Shown here: one piece after another, positions 1 through 9,018 of the stretch
Layout of the letters: each line of letters opens with the position of its first letter
Position numbering within the stretch: the stretch's first letter is position 1
Made by a program: the position numbers and the translations under genes
The notes under the pieces: generated by a model
What the model was told of the DNA's origin: nothing
Databases searched by the model: none
What the model saw: only the letters and a program-made list of their open reading frames with translations
NCBI RefSeq assembly: GCF_900112425.1
Contig: NZ_FOLP01000007.1
Span: 248,001 to 312,000, forward strand
Direction: 5' to 3'
DNA length: 64,000 nucleotides
Origin: Variovorax sp. OK212
GTDB lineage: Bacteria; Pseudomonadota; Gammaproteobacteria; Burkholderiales; Burkholderiaceae_C

Positions 1-294
1 GGTACCGCCGAGGGTGAAAAGATCCGCGCCGACGCTGACCGCCAGCGTGAAGTGATCGTGGCGAATGCCTACCGCGACGCACAGAAGATCAAGGGCGAGG
101 GCGATGCCCAGGCCGCCGCCGCGTATTCCGAGTCGTTCGGCCGCGATCCGCAGTTCGCCCAGTTCTACCGCAGCCTCGAGGCCTACAAGCAGAGCTTCAA
201 CAAGAAGAGCGACGTGATGGTGCTCGACCCGTCGTCGGACTTCTTCCGCGCCATGCAGGGCTCGGGATCGAACACCAGCGCGCCTCGCCGCTGA
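1..294 (+). CDS. hflC: HflC, C-terminal part (protease modulator)
   Basis: The gene enters from the left edge, so only about the last 97 codons are present. The visible protein has the charged, Ala/Glu-rich coiled helix typical of the SPFH family (EGEKIRADADRQREVI near the window start), the AAAAYSESFGRDPQFAQFYRSL block and a C-terminal Phe-Phe-Arg-Ala-Met segment characteristic of HflC. In the family, HflC pairs with HflK in the inner membrane and restrains the FtsH protease. The downstream DUF2065 - hisZ - purA order supports the identity, because hflK-hflC normally precede these genes in Burkholderiales. The start codon lies outside the window. Confidence 0.93.
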   Translation, partial: GTAEGEKIRADADRQREVIVANAYRDAQKIKGEGDAQAAAAYSESFGRDPQFAQFYRSLEAYKQSFNKKSDVMVLDPSSDFFRAMQGSGSNTSAPRR

Positions 295-310
295 TTCGTC
301 TTCCGGAGCC

Positions 311-499
311 GTGAGCGCCGACACCTTCTGGAGCGCCTTGGCGCTCGTCCTGGTCATCGAAGGCATCCTGCCTTTCGTCTCGCCAGGAGGGTGGCGGCGC
401 GGCTTCGGGCAGCTCATGCAGCTGCGCGACGGCCAGCTCCGTTTCTTTGGACTTTGCAGCATCCTGCTGGGTTTGGCACTGCTCTGGATCTTGGGGTAG
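311..499 (+). CDS. DUF2065 family small inner-membrane protein
   Basis: This 62-residue protein starts with GTG, 16 nt after the hflC stop. It has two hydrophobic helices (about residues 6-24 and 44-61) separated by a short basic loop with a Gly-Trp-Arg-Arg motif. The size, the two-helix shape and the place between hflC and hisZ match DUF2065 proteins, whose function is unknown. It is very likely cotranscribed with hflC. Confidence 0.85.
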   Translation: MSADTFWSALALVLVIEGILPFVSPGGWRRGFGQLMQLRDGQLRFFGLCSILLGLALLWILG

Positions 500-543
500 C
501 GCGGTCCCGGTAGAATCCCGGTTTAACCACGCCCCCGATCCCC

Positions 544-1704
544 ATGTCCGCCTGGGTCCTCCCGGATCACATTGCCGATGTGCTGCCTTCCGAGGCGCGC
601 CACATCGAAGAACTTCGACGCCAGCTGCTCGATACCGCCCGTGGCTATGGCTACGAGCTGGTGATGCCGCCGCTGCTCGAGCACCTCGAGTCGTTGCTTT
701 CGGGCACCGGCGAGGCACTCGACCTCCAAACCTTCAAGCTCGTCGACCAGCTCTCCGGCCGCAGCATGGGCCTTCGTGCCGACACCACCCCCCAGGTGGC
801 GCGCATCGATGCCCACCTGCTCAACCGCGACGGCGTGGCCCGCCTGTGCTACTGCGGCCCGGTGCTCCACACCCGGCCCGACCGGCCGCACGCCACCCGC
901 GAGCCGCTGCAGTTCGGCGCCGAGATCTACGGCCACGCCGGCCTCGAGGCCGACACCGAAACCCTGCTGTTGGCGCTCGACTGCCTCCAGGCCGCCGGCC
1001 TGGAAGAGGGCGTGATCGTCGACCTGGCCGATGCCCGCATCGTGCGTGCGCTGTTCGCCGGCGTGCCGATCGATGCCGCCGGGCTGGCCCGTGTGCATGC
1101 CGCGCTGGCCGCCAAGGACGCGAGCGAGCTCGACGCGCTCACCAAAAACTTTCCTGCCGCCTCCCGTGACGGGTTGCGCGCGCTGGTCGGGCTGTACGGC
1201 GACGCGTCGGTGCTCGACGAGGCCGCCAAGGCGCTCAAGGGCACGCCCGCCGTGGCCGCGGCGCTGGCCGACCTGAAGCAGCTGGCCGCCGGCCTGCAGG
1301 GCGTGCCGGGCCGCCAGATCAGCTTCGACCTGGCCGACCTGCGCGGCTACGCCTACTACAGCGGCATGCGCTTCGGCATCTACGTGCCCGGCGCGGCCGA
1401 TTCGCTGGTGCGCGGCGGCCGCTACGACGAGGTGGGGGCCGTGTTCGGCCGCAACCGTCCGGCCGTCGGCTTCAGCCTGGACGTGCGCGAGCTGGTCGGC
1501 GTGCTGCCGGCCCGCCCGCTGCGCGCCGCCATCCGCGCGCCCTGGAGCGACGCGGCGGGGCTGCGTCAGGCAATTGCCCAATTGCGCAAGGCCGGCGAAA
1601 CGGTAGTCTGCGTGCTGCCGGGCCATGGCAGCGAAATCGATGAATTCCATTGCGACCGCGAGCTCGTCGAGCAAGCGGGCCAGTGGAATGTCCGAGCGAT
1701 CTGA
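544..1704 (+). CDS. hisZ: ATP phosphoribosyltransferase regulatory subunit HisZ
   Basis: HisZ is a catalytically dead paralogue of histidyl-tRNA synthetase. It joins the short form of HisG to build the active, histidine-inhibited first enzyme of histidine synthesis. The 386-residue length is normal. The N-terminal LPDHIADVLPSEA block and the class II synthetase-like RADTTPQVARI motif (about residue 80) are visible, as is the histidine-pocket-like segment YYSGMRFGIYVPG (about residue 275) followed by RGGRYDEVG. The ATG at 544 gives the expected N-terminus. hisG itself is not in this window. It is followed 23 nt later by purA, so the two are probably cotranscribed. Confidence 0.95.
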   Translation: MSAWVLPDHIADVLPSEARHIEELRRQLLDTARGYGYELVMPPLLEHLESLLSGTGEALDLQTFKLVDQLSGRSMGLRADTTPQVARIDAHLLNRDGVARLCYCGPVLHTRPDRPHATREPLQFGAEIYGHAGLEADTETLLLALDCLQAAGLEEGVIVDLADARIVRALFAGVPIDAAGLARVHAALAAKDASELDALTKNFPAASRDGLRALVGLYGDASVLDEAAKALKGTPAVAAALADLKQLAAGLQGVPGRQISFDLADLRGYAYYSGMRFGIYVPGAADSLVRGGRYDEVGAVFGRNRPAVGFSLDVRELVGVLPARPLRAAIRAPWSDAAGLRQAIAQLRKAGETVVCVLPGHGSEIDEFHCDRELVEQAGQWNVRAI

Positions 1705-1727
1705 ATTTTTGAAGTAATGGAACGAGC

Positions 1728-3059
1728 ATGAGCGTAACCACCGGAAGAAACGTGGTCGTCGTCGGTACCCAGTGGGGCGACGAAGGCAAAGGCAAGCTGG
1801 TCGACTGGCTGACGGAAAGCGCCCAGGGCGTGGTCCGTTTCCAGGGCGGCCACAACGCGGGCCACACGCTGGTCATCAACGGCGTGAAAACCGCGTTGCA
1901 CCTGATCCCGAGCGGCATCATGCGCCCCGGCGTCAAGTGCTACATCGGCAACGGCGTGGTGCTGTCCGCCGCCAAGCTGTTCGAGGAAATCGAAGGGCTG
2001 GAGAAGGCCGGCGTGGAAGTGCGTTCGCGCCTGCGCATCAGCGAGGCCTGCCCGCTGATCCTGCCGTTCCACGCCGCGCTGGACATCGCCCGCGAGGCCT
2101 ACCGCGAAAAGGGTGGCATCGAGAAGATCGGCACCACCGGCCGCGGCATCGGCCCGGCCTACGAAGACAAGATCGCCCGCCGCGCGCTGCGCGTGCAGGA
2201 CCTGAAGCACCCCGAGCGCTTTGCGGCCAAGCTGCGCGTGCTGCTCGACCTGCACAACCACGTGCTGACGCAGGTGCTGAACGCGCCGGCCATCGACTAC
2301 GACGAAGTCTTCGACGAAGCGATGAAGCATGCCGAGCTGCTCAAGCCCATGATGGCCGACGTTTCGCGCGAGCTGAACGACGCCCACAGGAACGGCGCCA
2401 ACCTGCTGTTCGAAGGCGCGCAGGGCACGCTGCTCGACGTGGACCACGGCACCTACCCGTACGTCACCTCCAGCAACTGCGTGGCCGGCAATGCCGCCGC
2501 CGGTTCGGGCGTGGGCCCGGGCATGCTGCACTACATCCTGGGCATCACCAAGGCCTACTGCACGCGCGTGGGCGGCGGTCCGTTCCCGACCGAGCTCGAG
2601 TGGGAAAAGCCCGGCACCCCCGGCTACCACATGAGCACCGTGGGCGCCGAAAAGGGCGTGACCACCGGCCGCAGCCGCCGTTGCGGCTGGTTCGACGCGG
2701 CGCTGCTCAAGCGCTCGGCGCAGGTCAACGGCCTGTCGGGCCTGTGCATCACCAAGCTCGACGTGCTCGACGGCCTCGAGACGCTCGAGCTGTGCACCGG
2801 CTACGAGCTCGACGGCGAGATCACCGACATCCTGCCGATGGGCGCGGACGAGATCGAGCGCTGCACGCCGATCTACGAGACCCTCGAAGGCTGGACCGAA
2901 AGCACCGTGGGCGTGACGCAATACGAGAAGCTGCCGGTCAACGCGCGCCTGTACCTGCAGCGCATCGAACAGGTCACCGGCGTGCCGATCCACATGGTGT
3001 CGACCAGCCCCGACCGCGATCACACGATCATGATGCGCCACCCCTACCTGGCCGACTGA
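1728..3059 (+). CDS. purA: Adenylosuccinate synthetase
   Basis: PurA makes adenylosuccinate from IMP, aspartate and GTP, the first committed step to AMP. The protein has 443 residues, slightly longer than the usual ~430. The GTP-binding loop WGDEGKGKLVDWL with the catalytic Asp lies near residue 17, HNAGHT with the catalytic His near residue 45, and GTTGRGIGPAYEDK near residue 135. The guanine-specifying TKLDVLDG lies near residue 340. A phosphoribosyltransferase gene follows 17 nt downstream, so the two probably form a purine operon with hisZ. Confidence 0.98.
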   Translation: MSVTTGRNVVVVGTQWGDEGKGKLVDWLTESAQGVVRFQGGHNAGHTLVINGVKTALHLIPSGIMRPGVKCYIGNGVVLSAAKLFEEIEGLEKAGVEVRSRLRISEACPLILPFHAALDIAREAYREKGGIEKIGTTGRGIGPAYEDKIARRALRVQDLKHPERFAAKLRVLLDLHNHVLTQVLNAPAIDYDEVFDEAMKHAELLKPMMADVSRELNDAHRNGANLLFEGAQGTLLDVDHGTYPYVTSSNCVAGNAAAGSGVGPGMLHYILGITKAYCTRVGGGPFPTELEWEKPGTPGYHMSTVGAEKGVTTGRSRRCGWFDAALLKRSAQVNGLSGLCITKLDVLDGLETLELCTGYELDGEITDILPMGADEIERCTPIYETLEGWTESTVGVTQYEKLPVNARLYLQRIEQVTGVPIHMVSTSPDRDHTIMMRHPYLAD

Positions 3060-3076
3060 AGAGGAAAAGAAGAACC

Positions 3077-3601
3077 ATGTTGACCGAAGACGGCAAGCAT
3101 CTCTACGTCAGCTACGACGAGTACCACAACCTGATCGAGAAGCTCGCGATCAAGGTGCACCAGTCGGGTTGGGAGTTCGACACGATCCTGTGCCTGGCGC
3201 GTGGCGGCATGCGCCCCGGCGACGTGCTCTCGCGCATCTTCGACAAGCCGCTGGCCATCATGTCGACCAGCTCGTACCGCGCCGACGCCGGCACGGTGCA
3301 GGGCCACCTCGACATTGCCCGCTTCATCACCACCCCCAAGGGCGAGATCGCGGGCAAGGTGCTGCTGGTCGACGACCTGGCCGACTCGGGTCACACGCTG
3401 CACGCGGTGATGGACATGCTGCGCAACAACTACCCGCCCATCACCGAGCTGCGCAGCGCGGTGATCTGGACCAAGGCGCTGTCGACCTTCACGCCCGACT
3501 ACCAGGTGGAGTTCCTGGCCACGAACCCGTGGATTCACCAGCCCTTCGAAGGCTACGACTCGATGGGCGCCGAGAAGCTCATCGAGAAGTGGTCGGTCTG
3601 A
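3077..3601 (+). CDS. Type I phosphoribosyltransferase (probable purine salvage)
   Basis: This 174-residue protein starts at the ATG at 3077, behind the purine-rich GAGGAAAAGAAG that serves as ribosome site. The PRPP-binding loop VLLVDDLADSGHTL (about residues 94-107), the ARGGMRPGD loop and a hydrophobic substrate hood define a type I phosphoribosyltransferase. The small size and the place right after purA suggest a Gpt-like hypoxanthine/xanthine/guanine enzyme. Base specificity cannot be read from sequence alone. Confidence 0.88.
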   Translation: MLTEDGKHLYVSYDEYHNLIEKLAIKVHQSGWEFDTILCLARGGMRPGDVLSRIFDKPLAIMSTSSYRADAGTVQGHLDIARFITTPKGEIAGKVLLVDDLADSGHTLHAVMDMLRNNYPPITELRSAVIWTKALSTFTPDYQVEFLATNPWIHQPFEGYDSMGAEKLIEKWSV

Positions 3602-3657
3602 GCCTTCGCGCCTGAAGGCCCCCCGGCTGGCTCACTCCGCCGGTCAACTCTGCCGGT

Positions 3658-4110
3658 TCACTCGGCGGGGTTCAGCAGCATCGCGGTGTAGCGCCGCTGC
3701 ATTTCCTCCGGCGTCAGCTTCTCGATGCTGTGCCCCACGTTCCAGCGATGGCCGAAGGGGTCGCGAAAGACGCCGGAGCGTTCCCCATAGAACTGGTCCT
3801 GCGGCGCCATGTCGAGCGTGGCGCCCGCCGCCACGGCGCGCGCCACCACCGCATCGGCATCGTCCACATGCAGGTGCAGCGAGACAGGCGTGCCGCCCAG
3901 CGTCTTCGCGCTGTGGATGTTGAACTCGGCGAACTCGTCCGAAATCATCAGGATGGCGCCGTTGTGGAAGTCCAGCTCCGCGTGGCCGATGCGCCCGCTG
4001 GGCTCGGTGAGCCGAAAGATCTCCTTCACCTCGAAGACCTCGCAATAGAAGCCGATGGCTGCGCCGGCATCGTGCACGCAGAGGTAGGGAAACAGTTCGT
4101 GGATGGCCAT
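3658..4110 (-). CDS. VOC family (glyoxalase/PhnB-like) protein
   Basis: This 150-residue protein has the paired beta-alpha-beta-beta-beta units of the vicinal oxygen chelate fold. The N-terminal half reads FPYLCVHDAGAAIGFYCEVF. The C-terminal half has HLHVDDADAVVARAVAAGAT followed by a DPFGHRWNVGHSIE strand typical of the PhnB/DUF1428-like branch. Members include glyoxalases, antibiotic-binding proteins and demethylases, so no reaction is assigned. It is the last gene of a minus-strand run, 52 nt after the AraC gene. Confidence 0.8.
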   Translation of the reverse strand: MAIHELFPYLCVHDAGAAIGFYCEVFEVKEIFRLTEPSGRIGHAELDFHNGAILMISDEFAEFNIHSAKTLGGTPVSLHLHVDDADAVVARAVAAGATLDMAPQDQFYGERSGVFRDPFGHRWNVGHSIEKLTPEEMQRRYTAMLLNPAE

Positions 4111-4162
4111 GGTCTTGTCCGTTCGTGGTTGGAATGGGCGCGATTCTGGTGTCGGCGGCGCT

Positions 4163-5020
4163 TCAGGTCTTGGACAAATTTGACCTGTGGGAAGGGCCTC
4201 GCATCGGCACGTGCCGCGAGGCTGTCGGTGCTGCGCGCCGGTAGGCTTGCGGCGACATGCCGGCTATCGCCAGGAAGTCCCGGTTGAAGTGCGCCTGGTC
4301 GCTGTAGCCGGCCTGCAGCGCCAGCTCGACCCAGGGCTGGTGGGGTTCGAGCGCGAACTGCGACAGCACCCGGTCGAAGCGCAGCATGCGCGTGTACTGC
4401 TTGGGCGCCAGGCCCGTCATGCCGCGAAAGAGCGCAATGAAGCGCCGGTGGCTGTAGCCGCTGTGCTTCACCAGTTCGCCGATGACGCTGCCGCCCGACA
4501 GCCCGGCCAGCGCATGGGCCACCGCCGGGTGCAGGCCGTGCAGCGCGCGCAGTGCCAGGCGCGCCGTCAGCAGGGCCTCGACGACGGCCAGCTGTGCGGC
4601 CAGCGAGCCGGCGCCGTGGAGCTGTTCGAGCGCGAAGCCCGCGTCGGTGCCCCAGAGCGCATCGAGCGGCGTGTGGCAATCGGCCAGCGCGCCTTCAGGC
4701 GCGCCGAGCAGCGCCCGGGCCGCGCCCGGCTGCAGCATGACGCCGACCGAAGGCGTTTCCACCGACACGTCGCGCACGAAGAAGGCCGGGCGCGTCCCGC
4801 CCACCATCGCGTAGCCCACCGTGAAGCCTTGCGCATCGGCGTCGTCGCGAAACAGCCGCAGCGGCGGACCGCCGAGCCGGAACACGAGATGCATGCCACC
4901 GGTGGGCAGCACGTGCTCGCGCGCGCCGGGCTGCGGCGTGGGCGCGTCGTCGGGCGTGGAGGCCCACAGCAGCCGCACGAAGGGCCGCAGGTGGTGAGCG
5001 GGGGGGCGCGTCAGCTGCAT
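4163..5020 (-). CDS. AraC family transcriptional regulator
   Basis: The chosen ATG at 5020 gives 285 residues. Upstream codons in frame encode implausible Arg/Ser-rich sequence. The N-terminal half looks like a beta-barrel ligand-binding domain (PPAHHLRPFVRLLWAS). The C-terminal ~110 residues carry two helix-turn-helix units. The second has YSDQAHFNRDFLAIAGMSPQAYRR, the standard AraC signature. It lies 31 nt downstream of the amidase and just upstream of the VOC gene, so it may control either. No effector can be inferred. Confidence 0.88.
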   Translation of the reverse strand: MQLTRPPAHHLRPFVRLLWASTPDDAPTPQPGAREHVLPTGGMHLVFRLGGPPLRLFRDDADAQGFTVGYAMVGGTRPAFFVRDVSVETPSVGVMLQPGAARALLGAPEGALADCHTPLDALWGTDAGFALEQLHGAGSLAAQLAVVEALLTARLALRALHGLHPAVAHALAGLSGGSVIGELVKHSGYSHRRFIALFRGMTGLAPKQYTRMLRFDRVLSQFALEPHQPWVELALQAGYSDQAHFNRDFLAIAGMSPQAYRRAAPTASRHVPMRGPSHRSNLSKT

Positions 5021-5051
5021 CGGCGCATTCTGCGCGACCGCCGGCCAATGA

Positions 5052-6419
5052 TCAGAAGCTGTGGTTTTGCTGCAGCCAGCGGGCCACGGCCAGCGGCGTC
5101 CGGTCCTCGAAGCGAGGCCCGATGATCTGGAGCCCGATCGGCAGCCCTTGTGCAGTCTTTCCGGCAGGCGCGACGGTAGCCGGCAGGCCCGCGACCGTGG
5201 CGAGGCCGGACCAGGCGAGCTGGTCGCGATACAGCGAAGCATCACCGTCGATGGTCAACGTCGTGTGGCCCCAGTCGGGCGCGTCCATGTGCGCGAAGGC
5301 GGCCGAGCCGAAGGCCGGCGCGATGACGATGTCGAAGCTCCGAAAGAGGCGGCCCCAGTCTCGCTGCAGTCCCATGCGCCGGTCCAGCAGGCGCAGCCAC
5401 TCATGCGCCGAGATCGACGGCGGGGAACTCGGACCGCCGCGCGTCGTGATCGTGCGCAGGATGTTCACATAGTCGACCTGGATGGCGGCCAGATCGGGCA
5501 GCAGCACGCTGGTGCGCTCGACGCGGGCACCAGCCGCGACAAGGGTGCGTGTAACCGCATCGACCGCATGACGTACCTCCGCGCTGGCGCATGCCGAGGG
5601 GTGCTCGCTGAGCGCCAGGGCGCGCAGCTCGCGGATGTGGGCATGCCGCGCGCGCGGCAATGTGAGCTGGAAGGCCGTGGCTTCGTCGCCATCGGGGCCG
5701 GCCAGTACGTCCAGCGCCAGTTCGAGGTCGCTGGCGCTCCGCGCCATCGGGCCGATGACTGACAGCACGTCCGGAGCCGCCTGGTAGCCACCTGGGAAGT
5801 CATGGCCACGCGCAGGCAGCAGCCCATGCGTCGGCTTGTGGCCGTAGACCCCGCAGAAATGGGCCGGTACCCGGAGCGAGCCGCCGACGTCCGAGCCCAG
5901 CTCCAGCGTCACCATGCCGGCCGCCAGGGCCGCTGCCGAGCCGCCCGAGGAGCCACCGGGTGTGCGCTCCGGGTCCAGCGGATGAAGTGTGCGGCCGTAG
6001 ACGGGGTTGTTGCTTTCGTAGTCCCCGAGCCCGAGCGCGAGGTTGGTCTTGCCCAGGATCACCGCGCCCGCGGCCTTCAGGCGGCGCACAGCCACCGCAT
6101 CTTCGGCCGCCGGCGGCAGCGAGCGCGCGAACTCGAAGCCCCAGGTTGTGGGCAAGCCCGCCACGTTGAACGATTCTTTCACTGTCATGGGCAGCCCGAG
6201 CAGAGGACGGCGTTCGCCCCGGGCCAGGGCGGCGTCCGCGATGCGCGCCTGCTCGCGTGCGCGCTCGAAGTCGCGTACGACGACGGCGTTGATCTTCGGG
6301 TCGCAAGCCTCGATGCGCGCGATGGCGGCGTCGCAAGCCTCAAGCGCGCCGATCCGTCGCGCGGCGAGTGCTTCGATCAGCAGGCCGGCCGTCTGGCGTT
6401 CAGGGGAGGATGGATTCAT
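5052..6419 (-). CDS. Amidase signature family hydrolase
   Basis: The ATG at 6419 gives 455 residues, normal for the family. The Ser-Ser-Lys triad is visible: Lys in PMTVKESFN (about residue 78), the cis-Ser in the Gly/Ser-rich GGSSGGSAAALAAG stretch (about residue 153) and the nucleophilic Ser in SDVGGSLRVPAHFCG (about residue 177). These enzymes hydrolyse C-N bonds of amides. Substrate specificity is not predictable here. It begins 4 nt after the upstream AraC/GyrI-type gene ends, which indicates one transcript. Confidence 0.92.
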   Translation of the reverse strand: MNPSSPERQTAGLLIEALAARRIGALEACDAAIARIEACDPKINAVVVRDFERAREQARIADAALARGERRPLLGLPMTVKESFNVAGLPTTWGFEFARSLPPAAEDAVAVRRLKAAGAVILGKTNLALGLGDYESNNPVYGRTLHPLDPERTPGGSSGGSAAALAAGMVTLELGSDVGGSLRVPAHFCGVYGHKPTHGLLPARGHDFPGGYQAAPDVLSVIGPMARSASDLELALDVLAGPDGDEATAFQLTLPRARHAHIRELRALALSEHPSACASAEVRHAVDAVTRTLVAAGARVERTSVLLPDLAAIQVDYVNILRTITTRGGPSSPPSISAHEWLRLLDRRMGLQRDWGRLFRSFDIVIAPAFGSAAFAHMDAPDWGHTTLTIDGDASLYRDQLAWSGLATVAGLPATVAPAGKTAQGLPIGLQIIGPRFEDRTPLAVARWLQQNHSF

Positions 6420-6423
6420 GGCT

Positions 6424-7368
6424 CTATTGCAGTGGGAGGTAGAGATGCGTGCGCCAACCGTCGCCCAGCGGCTCGCGCGGATCGTTGGCGTAGTGGATGA
6501 AGCAGGGCGCATCGCGCAGCACGTAGCCAGTGGCCGGCAGCCAGTCGCGATAGATGGCGGTCCAGACGGTGTGCAGCAGCGTGTGCGCTCCCCGATGCGT
6601 GAACACGGCGTGGCGGCCCGCCGGCAGATGGCTCCAGGCGAGCGTGCCGCTGAGCGCTGTGGCCGGTTGTCCAGGCGCGCCGGTGCGTTCGGCCAGCGAA
6701 TGATCGAAGACGACGCCACAGAGCATGCGCGCCTCCTGGTCGTCGGGTCCCTGCGGCTCGTCGGGGAAAACAGCGACCCAACTGCGCGTGCGTGGCAGCA
6801 GGCCGGCCGCACGCACGACGGGGACCAGCTCGGCAAATGCGCGTTGCGCGGCTCCGGTGCGCACGCCATCCACCATGCCGCGCCCGGTGGCCGTCAGCAC
6901 CGCGAGTGCGGGCACGTCGAGCATTTGCGGGCGCAGCATCGGGTTCTGGCGTGCCGTCCCGGGATCGGGCGCCGACCGGCGATCGAACAATTGCTGCCAG
7001 CGAGGCGCCTGGCCCCCGCGCACAGCCGCCGGCGTGGTGTCGAGCTCGCGCCTCATGGCCTTGGCCAGTGCCTGCGCCGACTCGTAGCCGACTTCCAGGG
7101 CCACGTCGTTCACGGAGGCCGGGTTGTCCGTCAGCAGCTCGCAGGCGCGCTGCATGCGCCGCCACGTGATGTAGCCGCCGACCGTGATGCCGAAGTAGGC
7201 TCGAAAGATGCGGTGGAAGTGGTAGCGCGACATGGCCGCCATGTCCGCCAGCAGGGCACCATCGAGAGGCTCGCCGAGATGTCCGTCGATGTAGGCGGCC
7301 GCGCGCGACAGCAGGTCAAGGTAGCGCACGGTCTGCGTGCGAGTGCTGGCAAAGGCATCGATGGTCAT
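6424..7368 (-). CDS. AraC family regulator with GyrI-like effector domain
   Basis: This is a 314-residue protein. The N-terminal ~115 residues form the AraC DNA-binding domain (ADMAAMSRYHFHRIFRAYFG, then VNDVALEVGYESAQALAKAM). The C-terminal ~160 residues have the SOUL/GyrI fold, seen in the MLDVPALAVLTATGRG opening and the end segment YAN-DPREPLGDGWRTHLYLPL. This architecture is typical of Rob- and BmrR-like multidrug-sensing activators. It probably senses a small organic molecule and controls the adjoining amidase. It is divergent from the PLP enzyme at 7447, with 78 bp between starts. Confidence 0.9.
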   Translation of the reverse strand: MTIDAFASTRTQTVRYLDLLSRAAAYIDGHLGEPLDGALLADMAAMSRYHFHRIFRAYFGITVGGYITWRRMQRACELLTDNPASVNDVALEVGYESAQALAKAMRRELDTTPAAVRGGQAPRWQQLFDRRSAPDPGTARQNPMLRPQMLDVPALAVLTATGRGMVDGVRTGAAQRAFAELVPVVRAAGLLPRTRSWVAVFPDEPQGPDDQEARMLCGVVFDHSLAERTGAPGQPATALSGTLAWSHLPAGRHAVFTHRGAHTLLHTVWTAIYRDWLPATGYVLRDAPCFIHYANDPREPLGDGWRTHLYLPLQ

Positions 7369-7446
7369 GAGCCGTCGATTGTTTCGCACATGGTCCGCAA
7401 GGGCGTGTCCGGGCTTGCTCGATCGTGCCGCGCTAGCATCTCCCCC

Positions 7447-8640
7447 ATGAGCAAGCCCTCCACCAACCTGATCCACCACCCCTACACCCCGCCCGCCACC
7501 TTCGCCGCGCCGCAGCCCGGCGTGTTCAAGGCATCGACCGTGTTCTTCGCCGACGTGGCCGCCATGCGTGCGCGCGACTGGAAGACCAAGGCCGGCTACA
7601 CCTACGGCCTGCACGGCACGCCGACCACCTTCACGCTCGAGGAGCGGCTGGCCACGCTCGAGGGCGGCACCGAATGCCTGCTGGTGCCCAGCGGCCTCGC
7701 GGCCATCGCGCTGGTGTCCTTCGCCTTCCTGAAGACGGGCGACGAGGTGCTCATTCCCGACAACGCCTACGGCCCCAACAAGGCGCTGGCCACCGGCGAG
7801 CTCGCGAACTTCGGCATCACGCACCGCATGTACGACGCGATGAACCCCGCCGACCTCGCGGCCAAGCTGTCGGACCGCACCAAGCTGGTATGGGTCGAGG
7901 CGGCCGGTTCGGTGACGATGGAGTTCCCCGACCTGCCGGCCCTGGTGGACATCTGCCGCGCGCGCGGCGTGATGACCGCACTCGACAACACCTGGGGCGC
8001 GGGCCTGGCCTTCGCGCCCTTCGACTTCAACGGCACGGGGCAGGGCGTCGACATCTCCGTGCACGCGCTCACCAAGTACCCCAGCGGCGGCGGCGACGTG
8101 CTCATGGGCAGCGTGGTCACGCGCGACGAGCGCCTGCATCGCGCGCTCAAGCTCACGCACATGCGCATGGGCTTCGGCATTGGCGTGGGCGACGTCGAGA
8201 CGCTGCTGCGTTCGCTGCCCAGCATCGCGTTGCGCTACGCCGCGCACGACCGCGCGGCGCGCGAGCTGGCGGGCTGGCTCAACGGCTGCGACGAGATCGC
8301 GCAGGTGCTGCACCCCGCGCTCGAGGATTCGCCCGGCCACGTGCACTGGCGCGCGCTGTGCGGCCAGGCCGACCTGGCGGCGGGACTGTTCTCGGTGGTG
8401 TTCGACGAGCGCTTCAGCACCGAGCAGGTCGACCGCTTCTGCGACAGCCTGAAGCTCTTCCGCCTCGGCTATTCGTGGGGCGGGCCCATCAGCCTCGTGG
8501 TGCCCTACGACATCGGCCTGATGCGCGACGCCAGCGTGGCGCGCTGGCCCTACAAGGGCACGCTCGTTCGTTTTTCGATCGGGCTCGAGGACGTCGGGGA
8601 CCTGCGCGCCGATCTGCAGCAGGCGCTGGGGCGGTTGTAA
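7447..8640 (+). CDS. Cystathionine beta-lyase (Cys/Met metabolism PLP enzyme)
   Basis: This 397-residue protein belongs to the gamma-family of PLP enzymes. The aldimine-forming lysine lies in VHALTKYPSGGGDVLMGS (about residue 208). The substrate-site YGLHGTPT replaces the usual YSR-NPT block (about residue 54), and TALDNTWGAG carries the cofactor-binding Asp (about residue 178). The YGLHGTPT variant is typical of the MetC-like cystathionine beta-lyase branch, which cleaves cystathionine to homocysteine, pyruvate and ammonia. The start ATG overlaps nothing and is divergent from the AraC/GyrI gene. Confidence 0.88.
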   Translation: MSKPSTNLIHHPYTPPATFAAPQPGVFKASTVFFADVAAMRARDWKTKAGYTYGLHGTPTTFTLEERLATLEGGTECLLVPSGLAAIALVSFAFLKTGDEVLIPDNAYGPNKALATGELANFGITHRMYDAMNPADLAAKLSDRTKLVWVEAAGSVTMEFPDLPALVDICRARGVMTALDNTWGAGLAFAPFDFNGTGQGVDISVHALTKYPSGGGDVLMGSVVTRDERLHRALKLTHMRMGFGIGVGDVETLLRSLPSIALRYAAHDRAARELAGWLNGCDEIAQVLHPALEDSPGHVHWRALCGQADLAAGLFSVVFDERFSTEQVDRFCDSLKLFRLGYSWGGPISLVVPYDIGLMRDASVARWPYKGTLVRFSIGLEDVGDLRADLQQALGRL

Positions 8641-8682
8641 AAAATCGCTTCCCGCTCCTTGGGAGCGCCGCGGGGTACCGTC

Positions 8683-8710
8683 TTGAGAGTGCGGCGTTAT
8701 CGCTTACAGT
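8683..8710 (+). promoter_or_regulatory. Candidate sigma-70 promoter
   Basis: TTGAGA (8683-8688) and TACAGT (8705-8710) are separated by 16 bp. They lie about 45 bp upstream of the GTG of the small basic-helix protein at 8755, in otherwise GC-rich DNA. This is a fair match to the -35/-10 consensus and the most likely promoter for that gene. Confidence 0.45.
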
Positions 8711-8754
8711 AGGCGACGCGCAGTCACCCTGACTGCCTCGCCCAAGGAGAAGCA

Positions 8755-8958
8755 GTGGCAACACCAAATTACGGCTACGAGAAGCGCCAGAAAGAGCTGG
8801 CCAAGAAGAAGAAAAAGGAAGAGAAGCTCCGGGAAAAGGCGAATCGCAAACTCTCACCGAGCAGCGATGGCCTGGCCCCCGGGGACCCGGAAACCGATGT
8901 GGCCTCGCTCGAACACGATGCCCCCACGGTGCCCGAGTTGCCCACCAAGAACGGTTGA
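8755..8958 (+). CDS. Small highly charged hypothetical protein
   Basis: The protein has 67 residues with a GTG start behind AAGGAGAA. The N-terminal half is a lysine/glutamate-rich helix (YEKRQKELAKKKKKEEKLRE). The C-terminal half is acidic, proline-containing and probably disordered. The strong ribosome site, its own promoter and the terminator immediately downstream make it a real gene. Similar short Lys-rich proteins are common in Comamonadaceae, but I know no function. Nucleic-acid binding is only a guess from charge. Confidence 0.78.
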   Translation: MATPNYGYEKRQKELAKKKKKEEKLREKANRKLSPSSDGLAPGDPETDVASLEHDAPTVPELPTKNG

Positions 8959-8985
8959 TCCGCTCCTGGCGTACCCATCAAGAAG

Positions 8986-9018
8986 CCGCCGCAGGCCCGC
9001 GCCTGCGGCGGTTTTTTT
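8986..9018. terminator. Strong bidirectional intrinsic terminator
   Basis: An 11-bp perfect GC-rich stem (8986-8996 with 9001-9011) has a 4-nt loop and is followed by seven T residues (9012-9018). It sits between the convergent small charged gene and the arylesterase. The T-run overlaps the arylesterase stop codon at 9017-9019, so the coding sequence ends inside the terminator. Confidence 0.9.

Noticed and set aside
3602..3619. GCCTTC-N6-GAAGGC hairpin after the phosphoribosyltransferase as a terminator
   Set aside because: The 6-bp stem is short and no T-run follows.
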